Origin: an uncultured Serinicoccus sp.
Lineage (GTDB): Bacteria; Actinomycetota; Actinomycetes; Actinomycetales; Dermatophilaceae
Direction of reading: 5' to 3'
NCBI RefSeq assembly: GCF_947487915.1
Contig: NZ_CANKYH010000001.1
Span: forward strand, 62,001 to 126,000
DNA: 64,000 nucleotides
Shown here: positions 1 to 7,922 of the stretch, one piece after another
Layout: every line of letters begins with the position of its first letter
How positions within the stretch are numbered: the first letter of the stretch is position 1
Translations under genes and position numbers: made by a program
The notes under the pieces: generated by a model
The model's database searches: none
Seen by the model: only the letters and a program-made list of their open reading frames with translations
Told to the model about the DNA's origin: nothing

Positions 1-634
1 TGCCGGCCGCCCGCGTGGCGTCGAAGGTCCGCCGCACGGCCGCGCGCACGTCCGGGTGCGTCTGCTGCCCCAGCAGGCCCATCGAGGCGGCCAGGTCGCT
101 CGGCCCGACGAAGACCCCGTCGACCCCGTCGACGGCCGCGATCTCGCCCGCCGCCGCGACCGCGGCGGCGGACTCCACCTGGACGAGGAGCGACACGTGC
201 TCGTCGGCGTCGGCGAGGTAGCCCTCGACCCGGTTCCACCGGGCGGACCGTCCCAGGGCCGAGCCGACCCCGCGCTTCCCGCGCGGCGGGTAGCGGACCG
301 CCGACACGGCGTCGGCGGCCTCCTGCGCGCTCTCGACCATCGGCACGAGGATGGTGTGCGCGCCGAGGTCGAGCACCTGCTTGATGCGGACGGGGTCGGC
401 GGAGGGGACGCGGACGACGGGGACCACCGGGTATGCCGCGACCGCCTGCAGCTGCGCGAGGACCGACTCCAGCCCGTTCGGGGCGTGCTCCATGTCCAGG
501 AGCAGCCAGTCCAGACCGGAGCCCGCGGCGATCTCGGCCACGAGCGGCGAGCCCGAGCAGACCCACATGCCGACCAGGGGCCGGTCGCTCGCGGCGAGCG
601 CCTCGCGCAGGGTGGGGCTCAGACGAAGTGGCAC
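1..634 (-). CDS. hpaI: HpaI-type 4-hydroxy-2-oxoheptanedioate aldolase, 3' end outside window
   Basis: Class II pyruvate aldolase of the HpcH/HpaI family, expected to split 4-hydroxy-2-oxoheptane-1,7-dioate into pyruvate and succinate semialdehyde, the last step of homoprotocatechuate meta-cleavage. About 211 residues are visible from a GTG at 634. The metal-site segment LLLDMEHAPN lies near residue 45 and the family signature GPSDLAASMG near residue 185, so most of a normal ~260-residue enzyme is present; only the C-terminus runs off the left edge. The GTG lies 16 bp inside the end of hpaH, so the two are translationally coupled. The hpaH, hpaD and hpaE neighbours make the assignment firm. 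Substrate identity is inferred from context, because related HpaI enzymes also act on other 2-oxo acids. Confidence 0.9.
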   Translation of the reverse strand, partial: MPLRLSPTLREALAASDRPLVGMWVCSGSPLVAEIAAGSGLDWLLLDMEHAPNGLESVLAQLQAVAAYPVVPVVRVPSADPVRIKQVLDLGAHTILVPMVESAQEAADAVSAVRYPPRGKRGVGSALGRSARWNRVEGYLADADEHVSLLVQVESAAAVAAAGEIAAVDGVDGVFVGPSDLAASMGLLGQQTHPDVRAAVRRTFDATRAAG

Positions 635-1404
635 GTGATGGTCCCCATCTCGGCGTAGTCGCAGTGGACGGTGTCACCCTTCGAGACCCACACCGGCCGG
701 GTGAACGAGCCGGCCAGGATGGTCTCCCCGGCCTCCAGCCGGTCCCCGTGCTGGTGGACCTTGTTGGCCAGCCAGGCCACCCCCAGGGCGGGATGGCCGA
801 GGACGCCGGCCGCGACGCCGGTCTCCTCGACCTCCCCGTTGCGGGACAGCACGCCGGGCACCCAGCGCAGGTCGATCTCGTCCGGGCGGCGGCGGACGTC
901 GCCGAGCACCATCGCGCCGTAGGCCGCGTTGTCGCTGATGGTGTCCACGATGGTGCGCCCCTCGAGCTCGATGTGGGAGTTAAGGACCTCCAGCGCCGGG
1001 ACGGCGTGGTCGATCGCCGCCAGCGCGTCCTCCAGGGTGCAGTCCGGCCCGGTCAGCGGCTCGGCGAGCACGAAGGCCAGCTCGACCTCGACCCGCACGT
1101 TGGAGAAGTCGTCGACCGGGATCCGCGCCCCCGAGGCGTGGACGGTGTCGTCGAACATCACGCCGTAGTCCGGCTCGGTGATCCCCGTGGCCTGCTGCAT
1201 CGCCTTGGAGGTCAGGCCGATCTTGCGGCCCACCAGCCGGCGGCCGGCGGCGAGGTTCGTGTCCCGCCAGACGCCCTGGATGGCGTAGGCGTCCTCGATC
1301 GTCGCCTCGGGGTGGCGCGCGGTGATCCGGGGGATCACCGAGTGGGTCCGGTCGGCCTCGGCCAGCTCCTGCGCGATCGCGTGGATCTGCTCGGTCGTCA
1401 GCAC
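619..1404 (-). CDS. hpaH: 2-oxo-hept-4-ene-1,7-dioate hydratase
   Basis: A 261-residue member of the MhpD/HpaH hydratase family, the normal length for it. It adds water to 2-oxohept-4-ene-1,7-dioate, making the substrate for HpaI. Visible hallmarks are GRKIGLTSKAMQ near residue 60, the acidic VEVELAFVL segment near residue 106, and the glycine-rich end of the FAH-like fold. The start is a GTG at 1404 with a strong GGAGGAG ribosome site five bases upstream. It follows hpaD by 16 bp and overlaps hpaI, consistent with one transcript running right to left. 2-hydroxypenta-2,4-dienoate hydratase is the nearest alternative, disfavoured by the homoprotocatechuate dioxygenase next door. Confidence 0.92.
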   Translation of the reverse strand: MLTTEQIHAIAQELAEADRTHSVIPRITARHPEATIEDAYAIQGVWRDTNLAAGRRLVGRKIGLTSKAMQQATGITEPDYGVMFDDTVHASGARIPVDDFSNVRVEVELAFVLAEPLTGPDCTLEDALAAIDHAVPALEVLNSHIELEGRTIVDTISDNAAYGAMVLGDVRRRPDEIDLRWVPGVLSRNGEVEETGVAAGVLGHPALGVAWLANKVHQHGDRLEAGETILAGSFTRPVWVSKGDTVHCDYAEMGTITCHFV

Positions 1405-1420
1405 GGGTGCTCCTCCCTCG

Positions 1421-2587
1421 TCACAGCTGGTGCCCCAGCTTGTACTCGCCCTTCTTCCAGTCGGGCATCTCCTCGTCCTCGTCGCGACGGGTGTAGGAGA
1501 AGCCGTCCGCGCCGATGGTCACCTGCATCTCGGAGTCGTCCGTCCTCGCCACGACCGGCTGCGGGTTGCCGTCGAGGTCGAGCACGAGGGACGCCTCGGT
1601 GTACCACGACGGCACCACCGGGTTGCCCCACCAGTCGCGCCGCTGGTTGTCGTGGACGTCCCAGGTGATGACCGGGTTGTCGGGGTCGCCGGTGTAGTAG
1701 TCCTGGGTGTAGATCTCCACGCGGTGCCCGTCCGGGTCGCGCAGGTAGAGGTAGAAGGCGTTGGACACGCCGTGCCGGCCCGGGCCGCGCTCGATGGCGT
1801 CCGACCGGCGCAGCGCCCCGAGCTTGTCGCAGATCGCCAGGATGTTGTGCTTCTCGTGCGTCGAGAAGGCGACGTGGTGCATGCGCGGGCCGTCGCCACC
1901 GGTCATGGCGGTGTCGTGCACGGTCGGCTTGCGGCGCATCCACGCGGCATACACCGTGCCAGCGTCGTCCTGGATGTCCTCGGTGACCCGGAACCCGAGG
2001 TCCTGCATGAACCGCGTGGCGCGGGGCACGTCGGGGGTCACCTGGTTGAAGTGGTCCAGGCGCACCAGCGCACCGGGGGTGTAGAGGTCGTAGCGCCAGG
2101 CCAGGCGCTCCACGTGCTCGACGTCGTGGAAGAACTCGTAGGGGAAGCCGAGCGGGTCGGTGACGCGGACCGAGTCGCCGACGCCCCGGACCCAGCCCTC
2201 GGGGCGCCGCTCCACGCGGCACCCCAGCTCGGTGTAGAACGCGACCGCCCTGTCCAGGTCCTCCGGGGTGCGGACCCGGTAGGAGAAGGCCGCCACCGCG
2301 GCGACCGGCCCCTGGCGCAGGACGAGGTTGTGGTGGATGAACTCCTCGATCGAGCGCAGGTAGACGGTCGAGTCGTCCTCCTCGGTCACGGTCAGCCCGA
2401 GGACGTCCACGTAGAACGCCCGCGAGGCGGCCAGGTCGGTGACGACGATCTCCATGGAGGCACAGCGCAGGATGTCCGGCGCCGGCACCGAGGGCGTGGG
2501 AACCGGGTCGTCGGTGTGGATGGGCGCTTCCTGGGACACGTAGTAGCCCGAGGAGGTGGGGGTCTTGTCGGTATGCCTGTCGCTCAT
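1421..2587 (-). CDS. hpaD: 3,4-dihydroxyphenylacetate (homoprotocatechuate) 2,3-dioxygenase
   Basis: Type I (VOC-fold) extradiol dioxygenase that opens the ring of homoprotocatechuate. It closely resembles, from memory, the Brevibacterium fuscum Fe enzyme and the Arthrobacter Mn enzyme, not the unrelated proteobacterial HpaD. The metal triad is visible as H179 (in RLDHFNQV), H238 (in MHHVAFST) and E291 (in HRVEIYTQDYYT), spaced 59 and 53 residues apart as in that family. It has 388 residues; the extra ~24 at the N-terminus are Pro/Asp-rich and probably flexible. The sequence alone does not say whether Fe or Mn is used. AAGGA lies upstream of the ATG at 2587. It is the third gene of the operon read from the right, after hpaE. 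Confidence 0.95.
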   Translation of the reverse strand: MSDRHTDKTPTSSGYYVSQEAPIHTDDPVPTPSVPAPDILRCASMEIVVTDLAASRAFYVDVLGLTVTEEDDSTVYLRSIEEFIHHNLVLRQGPVAAVAAFSYRVRTPEDLDRAVAFYTELGCRVERRPEGWVRGVGDSVRVTDPLGFPYEFFHDVEHVERLAWRYDLYTPGALVRLDHFNQVTPDVPRATRFMQDLGFRVTEDIQDDAGTVYAAWMRRKPTVHDTAMTGGDGPRMHHVAFSTHEKHNILAICDKLGALRRSDAIERGPGRHGVSNAFYLYLRDPDGHRVEIYTQDYYTGDPDNPVITWDVHDNQRRDWWGNPVVPSWYTEASLVLDLDGNPQPVVARTDDSEMQVTIGADGFSYTRRDEDEEMPDWKKGEYKLGHQL

Positions 2588-2641
2588 GTCGCGTCCTTGC
2601 GAGGTCGGGGTGGTCGGGGCGGCTGCTCGGAGGCCGGGCGG

Positions 2642-4174
2642 TCAGCCGCCCGCCGGGTCCTGCTTGCCGAAGGTGGGGTGGTGGGCGGCGCCCAGCGTGA
2701 TGTGCACGGCCTGCTGGTCGGTGTAGAAGTCGATGGAGCGGTAGCCCCCCTCGTGGCCCAGGCCGGAGGCCTTGACGCCGCCGAAGGGGGTGCGCAGGTC
2801 GCGGACGTTGTTGGAGTTCAACCAGACCATGCCTGCCTCGACGCTCTGCGCGAAGGTGTGCGCGCGCCGCAGGTCGTTGGTCCAGATGTAGGCGGCGAGC
2901 CCGTACTTCACCCCGTTGGCCAGCTCGAGCGCCTCCTCCTCGGTCTCGAAGGGGGTGATCGCGACGACCGGCCCGAAGATCTCCTCCTGGAAGATCCGGG
3001 CGTCCCGGGGCACGTCCGCGAAGACCGTGGGGGCCACGAAGTTGCCGGTCTCGAAGCCCTCGGGCCGACCGCCGCCGGCGACCAGACGGCCTTCGGTCTT
3101 CCCCAGCTCGATGTAGCCCATGACCTTGTCGTGGTGCTCGGGGTGGACGAGGGCCCCGACCTCGGTCCGCTCGTCGTGCGGGTGCCCCACGACGACGCGC
3201 TGCGCCTGCGCGGCATACCGCTCGACGAACTCGTCGTAGACCTCGCGCTGCACGAGGATGCGGCTGCCCGCGGTGCACCTCTCCCCGTTGAGGGAGAAGA
3301 CCCCGAAGATCGTCGCGTCGATGGCCGCGTCCAGGTCGGCGTCGGCGAAGACGACGGCCGGCGACTTGCCGCCCAGCTCCATCGACAGGCCCTTGAGGTA
3401 GGGCGCGGCGTTGGCGAAGATGAGCTGCCCGGTGCTGCTCTCCCCGGTGAAGGAGATGAGCGGCACGTCCGGGTGCTTGACCAGGGCGTCCCCGGCCTCC
3501 TCCCCCAGGCCGTTCACCAGGTTGAAGACCCCCTGCGGCAGGCCGGCCTCCTCGAAGATCTCGGCCCACAGCGAGGCCGACAGCGGGGTGAACTCGGCCG
3601 GCTTGAGGACCACGGTGTTGCCGGTGGCCAGGGCCGGGCCGAGCTTCCACGACTCGAGCATGAAGGGCGTGTTCCACGGGGTGATGAGCCCGGCGACGCC
3701 GATCGGCTTGCGGTTGACGTAGTTCACCTGGCGTCCGGGCACCTTGTAGGTGTCGTCCGCCTGCGCCACCACCAGGTCGGCGAAGAACCGGAAGTTCTCC
3801 GCCGCGCGCCGGGCCTGGCCGAGGGCCTGGGTGATCGGCAGCCCCGAGTCGAAGGACTCCAGCTCGGCCAGCCGGGCGTCCCGCGACTCCACGATGTCGG
3901 CGATCCGGTGCAGGACCCGGCTGCGCTCCCGGGGCAGCATCCCCGGCCAGGGCCCCTCGGTGAACGCACGGCGCGCGGCGGCGACGGCCCGGTCGACGTC
4001 GGCCTGCTTGCCGGCCGCCGCCTGGAGGTACGTCTCGTTCGAGACGGGGTCGAGCACCTCGAAGGTCGCCCCGTCGAGGGAGTCGACGAGCTCGCCGTCG
4101 ATGTAGTGCTGGATGCGCTCGGGCAGGTCCGCGGGGACGTGTCCGGTGACGGTGGCGTCGGTGGTGTGGTTCAT
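2642..4174 (-). CDS. hpaE: 5-carboxymethyl-2-hydroxymuconate semialdehyde dehydrogenase
   Basis: A 510-residue aldehyde dehydrogenase that oxidises the ring-cleavage product to 5-carboxymethyl-2-hydroxymuconate with NAD. All catalytic elements are present: N168 in ITPWNTP, the nucleotide-binding FTGESSTG near 242, general base E266 in MELGGK, and nucleophile C300 in GERCTAG. Length is typical of the family (about 490-510). An AGGAGGAG ribosome site precedes the ATG at 4174. A 56-bp gap separates it from the FAH-RraA gene upstream and 54 bp from hpaD downstream, so it sits mid-operon. A general aldehyde dehydrogenase would look the same in isolation; context decides. Confidence 0.93.
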   Translation of the reverse strand: MNHTTDATVTGHVPADLPERIQHYIDGELVDSLDGATFEVLDPVSNETYLQAAAGKQADVDRAVAAARRAFTEGPWPGMLPRERSRVLHRIADIVESRDARLAELESFDSGLPITQALGQARRAAENFRFFADLVVAQADDTYKVPGRQVNYVNRKPIGVAGLITPWNTPFMLESWKLGPALATGNTVVLKPAEFTPLSASLWAEIFEEAGLPQGVFNLVNGLGEEAGDALVKHPDVPLISFTGESSTGQLIFANAAPYLKGLSMELGGKSPAVVFADADLDAAIDATIFGVFSLNGERCTAGSRILVQREVYDEFVERYAAQAQRVVVGHPHDERTEVGALVHPEHHDKVMGYIELGKTEGRLVAGGGRPEGFETGNFVAPTVFADVPRDARIFQEEIFGPVVAITPFETEEEALELANGVKYGLAAYIWTNDLRRAHTFAQSVEAGMVWLNSNNVRDLRTPFGGVKASGLGHEGGYRSIDFYTDQQAVHITLGAAHHPTFGKQDPAGG

Positions 4175-4230
4175 CGTGCTCCTCCTGAGGTCCTCGGTGT
4201 CTGACCGTGTCTACGTCCTGAGCGCGCCGC

Positions 4231-5829
4231 TCAGCCCTGCTCGCTGCGCCATGCGTCGTACCTCGCCCGCCACCCGGCGTCCATCGGGAAGAGCCCGTCG
4301 ACGGGGTGGCCCTCGGCGACCCGCTCGGCGATCCACGCGTCCTCGGACTCCTTGGCGAGGGCGGCGTCGGCGACCTCGCGGGCCAGGCCCGGCGGGATGA
4401 CGACGACCCCGTCCGCGTCGCCGACGAGGATGTCGCCGGGCTGGACCGTCGTGCCTCCGCAGGCGATGGTGAGGTCGTGGTCCCAGGGCACGTGCCGGCG
4501 GCCCAGGACCGCCGGGTGGGCGCCCGCGCTGTAGACGGGGATGCCGACCGCGGCGACCGCGTCGTGGTCCCGCACGCCGCCGTCGGTGACGATGCCGGCT
4601 GCCCCGTTGGCGTGGGCCCGGATCGCGAGGATGTCGCCGAGGGTCCCCGAGCCGGCCTCGCCGCGGGCCTCGATGACGACGACCTCGCCCTCGCGCACGG
4701 CGTCGAAGACCCGCTTCTGCGCGTTGTAGCCCCCGCCGTGGCTGCGGAAGAGGTCCTCGCGGTTGGGCACGAAGCGCAGGGTGCGGGCCACCCCCACGAG
4801 CTTGGCGCCGGGGTGCAGCGGACGCACCCCGTCGATGGTGACGTTGTCGAGGCCACGCTGCCGCAGCTGCTGCGACAGCCCGGCGACGGGCACCTGCCGG
4901 AGCAGCTCCCGCAGGTCGGGGTCGAGGCCCGGTCGGGCCGCGGTCTCCCCCTCGGCCGCGGTGTCCCCGCCCGCGGTCTCCTCACCCGCGGTGTCGCCAC
5001 CCGCGGCGTCCGCGGTCGACAGACCGGCCGCCTCCCGGGAGCCCCACGCCTCGGCCCGTTGCGTGTCGTCGACCGAGGGCAGCGAGCCCAGGCCCGGGTC
5101 GAAGCCGCGCTCCCCCTCGACCACGGTGGTGACGAGCCGACCGCTGCTGGGGGTGCCCTCGGCGGTGGGGGCGTCCACCTCGACCTCGACCACGTCACCG
5201 GGGACGACGACCGAGGATCCGGCCGGGGTGCCGGTGAGGATGACGTCGCCGGTCTCCAGGGTGAGATGCTGGGCGAGGTCGGCGACGATCTGCGGGAGGG
5301 TGAAGAGCAGGCCCGCGGTGGTGTCCTCCTGCACGAGGTCGCCGTTCACCCACGTGCGGACCCGCAGCGCGGCCGGGTCGACGGTGCTCGCGTCCACGAG
5401 CGCCGGACCGACCGGGGTGTACCCGTCCCGTCCCTTGGACCGGGTGTTGGACCCCTTGTCGTTGGCGCGCAGGTCGTAGAGCCCGAGGTCGTCGGCGGCC
5501 GTCACCCACCCGACGTGCGACCAAGCGTCCTGCTCGGTGACGTGGCGGGCCGGCCTGCCGATGACGAGGGCCACCTCACCCTCGAAGGCCAGCAGCTCGG
5601 TCCCCGGGGGCCGCTCGACCGTGCTCGGGGACGCGGCCACCGAGCTCGACGGCTTGAGGAAGTAGGACGGCGCCTCCGGTCGACGCCCGCGCTGGTCGGC
5701 GCGGGAGCCGTAGCTGAGGTGGACCGCGATGACCTTGCCGGGCCGGCACGGCAGGGCGGCGAAGCGCGGGTCCCGGCCCTCCCCCGGGGCTGCGGCGTCG
5801 GGGCCGTCCGCGGTGCGGTCGGCCGGCAT
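4231..5829 (-). CDS. FAH-family isomerase/decarboxylase fused to an RraA-like aldolase/decarboxylase domain
   Basis: A 532-residue two-domain protein. Residues ~25-245 form a fumarylacetoacetate-hydrolase fold with acidic ligand segment E83/E85 in FEGEVALVIG, D113/D114 in AADDLGLYD and the ILTGTPAG loop near 197. Residues ~270-300 are a low-complexity Gly/Asp/Thr/Glu linker. Residues ~305-530 are an RraA-like domain with the catalytic DGGVRD motif (R420-D421) of HMG/CHA aldolases. In E. coli one HpaG polypeptide with two FAH domains does decarboxylation and isomerisation; here the second FAH domain is replaced. I infer that the RraA domain, from a family with oxaloacetate decarboxylase activity, supplies the decarboxylase. 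The start is the ATG at 5829, five bases after GGAG; upstream in-frame ATGs (5847-5853) lack a ribosome site. First gene of the hpa operon. Confidence 0.82.
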   Translation of the reverse strand: MPADRTADGPDAAAPGEGRDPRFAALPCRPGKVIAVHLSYGSRADQRGRRPEAPSYFLKPSSSVAASPSTVERPPGTELLAFEGEVALVIGRPARHVTEQDAWSHVGWVTAADDLGLYDLRANDKGSNTRSKGRDGYTPVGPALVDASTVDPAALRVRTWVNGDLVQEDTTAGLLFTLPQIVADLAQHLTLETGDVILTGTPAGSSVVVPGDVVEVEVDAPTAEGTPSSGRLVTTVVEGERGFDPGLGSLPSVDDTQRAEAWGSREAAGLSTADAAGGDTAGEETAGGDTAAEGETAARPGLDPDLRELLRQVPVAGLSQQLRQRGLDNVTIDGVRPLHPGAKLVGVARTLRFVPNREDLFRSHGGGYNAQKRVFDAVREGEVVVIEARGEAGSGTLGDILAIRAHANGAAGIVTDGGVRDHDAVAAVGIPVYSAGAHPAVLGRRHVPWDHDLTIACGGTTVQPGDILVGDADGVVVIPPGLAREVADAALAKESEDAWIAERVAEGHPVDGLFPMDAGWRARYDAWRSEQG

Positions 5830-5873
5830 CGGAGCTCCCTCGCTCATCATCATGGCTAGACCGTAGCCGGAGT

Positions 5874-5900
5874 CCGTGGTCCCGCCGAAGGGGACCACGG
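5874..5900. promoter_or_regulatory. perfect 10-bp inverted repeat between divergent hpa genes
   Basis: Arms CCGTGGTCCC (5874-5883) and GGGACCACGG (5891-5900) are exact reverse complements around a 7-base loop. They lie between the start of the hpa operon (5829, leftward) and the flavin hydroxylase (6005, rightward). The position suits an operator for a regulator acting in both directions. Direct repeats of GGGTCCGA follow at about 5906-5922. No regulator gene of this pathway is inside the window. Confidence 0.5.
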
Positions 5901-6004
5901 CCCGCGGGTCCGACGGGTCCGATCCCGTCCCGGCCCGCCGTGCGATGCTGACCCGGTCCGCGCAGCGCAGCCCGCCGTCCCCGGTCGACGAAGGAGTCAC
6001 CAGC

Positions 6005-7900
6005 ATGCAGTTCCACCACCACGGCTACGTCTCGGGCGACCCGCGCGTGCAGGAGGCCGCCGGCACCGGGGTGGACCGACCCACCGAGCTCCCGGACACC
6101 ACCGACGTGCTGCTCGTCGGCTCCGGCCCGGCCGGCATGCTCCTGGCCGCCCAGCTCTCGCAGTTCCCCCAGGTGTCCACCCGGATCATCGAACGTCGGG
6201 ACGGACGGCTGCCGCTGGGCCAGGCGGACGGCATCCAGCCGCGCAGCGTCGAGACCTTCCAGGCCTTCGGCTTCGCCGAGCGCATCGTCGCCGAGGCCTA
6301 CAACATCGCCTACATGAACTTCTGGGGCCCCGACCCGGAGAACCCGCAGAACATCGTCCGCACCGCCCGGACCGAGGACTACGGGCTCAAGATCAGCGAG
6401 TTCCCCCACCTCATCGTCAACCAGGCGCGGGTGCTCGACTACTTCGCCGAGGCCGCGCGCCACGGACCCGGGCGCATCGTCCCGGACTACGGCGTCGAGT
6501 TCCTCGGGCTCACCGTGCACGAGGAGGGCGAGCACCCCGTCGAGGTCCGGGTCCGGCACGTCGCCGGTGACCGGGAGGGCCAGGAGCGCACGGTCCGGGC
6601 GAGGTATGTCGTGGGCTGCGACGGCGCGCGCAGCGGGGTGCGCGAGGCCATCGGGCGGCGACACACCGGGCAGTCCGCCGCCCACGCGTGGGGCGTGATG
6701 GACGTGCTGGTCAACACCGACTTCCCCGACTGGCGCACCAAGTGCGCGATCAACGCCGAGGCCGGCAACATCCTGCACATCCCGCGCGAGGGTGGCTACC
6801 TCAGCCGGATGTACATCGACCTCGGCGAGTCGCCCGAGGACCCCGACCACGCCATCCGCCGCACACCGATCGAGGACATCATCCGGCGGGCCAACGAGAT
6901 CCTGCACCCCTACTCCATCGACGTGCAGGAGGTCGCCTGGCACAGCGTCTACGAGGTCGGCCACCGGGTGACCGACAAGTTCGACGACGTGCCGGAGGGC
7001 TCGGACCGTGCGCCCCGGGTCTTCCTCACCGGCGACGCCTGCCACACGCACAGCGCCAAGGCGGGCCAGGGCATGAACGTCTCGATGCAGGACGGCTTCA
7101 ACCTCGGCTGGAAGCTCGGGCACGTGCTCACCGGGCTCAGCCCCGCCTCGCTCCTGGCGACCTACTCCGCCGAGCGCCAGCCCGTCGCCCAGGAGCTCAT
7201 CGACTTCGACCGCGAGTGGTCCTCCCTCATGGCGCGCAAGCCGCAGGACATCTCCGACCCCTCCGAGCTGGCCACCTTCTACCTGGGCACCGCCGAGTTC
7301 CCCTCCGGGTTCATGACGCAGTACGCGCCCTCGACCCTCGTCGCGGACACCGGCCACCAGGAGCTCGCCGAGGGGTTCCCGCTGGGCAAGCGGTTCAAGT
7401 CCGCCGAGGTGGTCCGGGTCTGCGACGGCAACGCCGTGCACCTCGGGCACCACGCGCGGGCCGACGGGCGCTGGCGGATCTACGCCTTCGCCGACGGCCC
7501 GGCCCCCGGCGAGCCCTCGGCGCTCTCGGACTGGGCCGCCTGGGTGGCCGGTCCGGCCTCGCCGGTCTCCCGGTTCACTCCCGAGGGGGCCGACCCCGAC
7601 GCGGTCTTCGACGTCAAGGTCGTCTACCAGCAGGGTTATGAGGACGTCGACCTCGGCCGGGTGCCCGCGGTGTTCCTGCCCCGCAGCGGTCCGCTGCACC
7701 TCACCGACTGGGAGAAGGTCTTCGCCGCCACGCCCAACGCCTGGACGGACACGGACATCTTCGTCGAGCGCGGGCTGTCCCGGGACGGCGTGGTGGTCGT
7801 CGTGCGGCCGGACCAGTACGTCTCGGCGATCCTGCCGCTGACCGAAACGGAGGAGCTGGACGCCTACTTCGCGGCGAACATGCTGGAGCCCCGTCGCTGA
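6005..7900 (+). CDS. FAD-dependent phenol-hydroxylase-type aromatic monooxygenase
   Basis: A 631-residue single-component flavoprotein monooxygenase of the phenol 2-monooxygenase / 3-hydroxybenzoate 4-monooxygenase group. Visible features are the FAD-binding GSGPAG (residues 39-44), the NADPH/FAD CDGARSG motif near 217, and GDACHTHSAKAGQG at 343, followed by a C-terminal thioredoxin-like domain with no redox CXXC. The start at 6005 follows GAAGGAG at good spacing; a longer in-frame extension upstream has no ribosome site. Divergent from the homoprotocatechuate operon, it probably hydroxylates 3- or 4-hydroxyphenylacetate to homoprotocatechuate, the job done elsewhere by two-component HpaBC, which is not in the window. 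3-hydroxybenzoate as substrate is the main alternative. Confidence 0.83.
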   Translation: MQFHHHGYVSGDPRVQEAAGTGVDRPTELPDTTDVLLVGSGPAGMLLAAQLSQFPQVSTRIIERRDGRLPLGQADGIQPRSVETFQAFGFAERIVAEAYNIAYMNFWGPDPENPQNIVRTARTEDYGLKISEFPHLIVNQARVLDYFAEAARHGPGRIVPDYGVEFLGLTVHEEGEHPVEVRVRHVAGDREGQERTVRARYVVGCDGARSGVREAIGRRHTGQSAAHAWGVMDVLVNTDFPDWRTKCAINAEAGNILHIPREGGYLSRMYIDLGESPEDPDHAIRRTPIEDIIRRANEILHPYSIDVQEVAWHSVYEVGHRVTDKFDDVPEGSDRAPRVFLTGDACHTHSAKAGQGMNVSMQDGFNLGWKLGHVLTGLSPASLLATYSAERQPVAQELIDFDREWSSLMARKPQDISDPSELATFYLGTAEFPSGFMTQYAPSTLVADTGHQELAEGFPLGKRFKSAEVVRVCDGNAVHLGHHARADGRWRIYAFADGPAPGEPSALSDWAAWVAGPASPVSRFTPEGADPDAVFDVKVVYQQGYEDVDLGRVPAVFLPRSGPLHLTDWEKVFAATPNAWTDTDIFVERGLSRDGVVVVVRPDQYVSAILPLTETEELDAYFAANMLEPRR

Positions 7901-7922
7901 GTGCGGCACCCGGCGGGAGCCT

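Noticed and set aside
1322..4204. Very long open frames on the plus strand opposite the hpa genes, and similar ones opposite most other genes
   Set aside because: They are shadows created by high third-position GC; their translations are Arg/Ala/Gly/Val-rich without domains, and the opposite-strand proteins have intact catalytic motifs.
4231..5829. RraA as regulator of ribonuclease activity
   Set aside because: The domain keeps the Arg-Asp catalytic motif of aldolases and is fused to a catabolic FAH domain, so an enzyme role fits better.
5854..6004. Rho-independent terminator at the perfect dyad 5874-5900
   Set aside because: It lies between two divergent gene starts and has no T tract; an operator is more likely.
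5829..6006. Extended N-terminus of the FAH-RraA protein up to position 6006
   Set aside because: The upstream in-frame codons cross the divergent promoter region and have no ribosome site; GGAG precedes the ATG at 5829.
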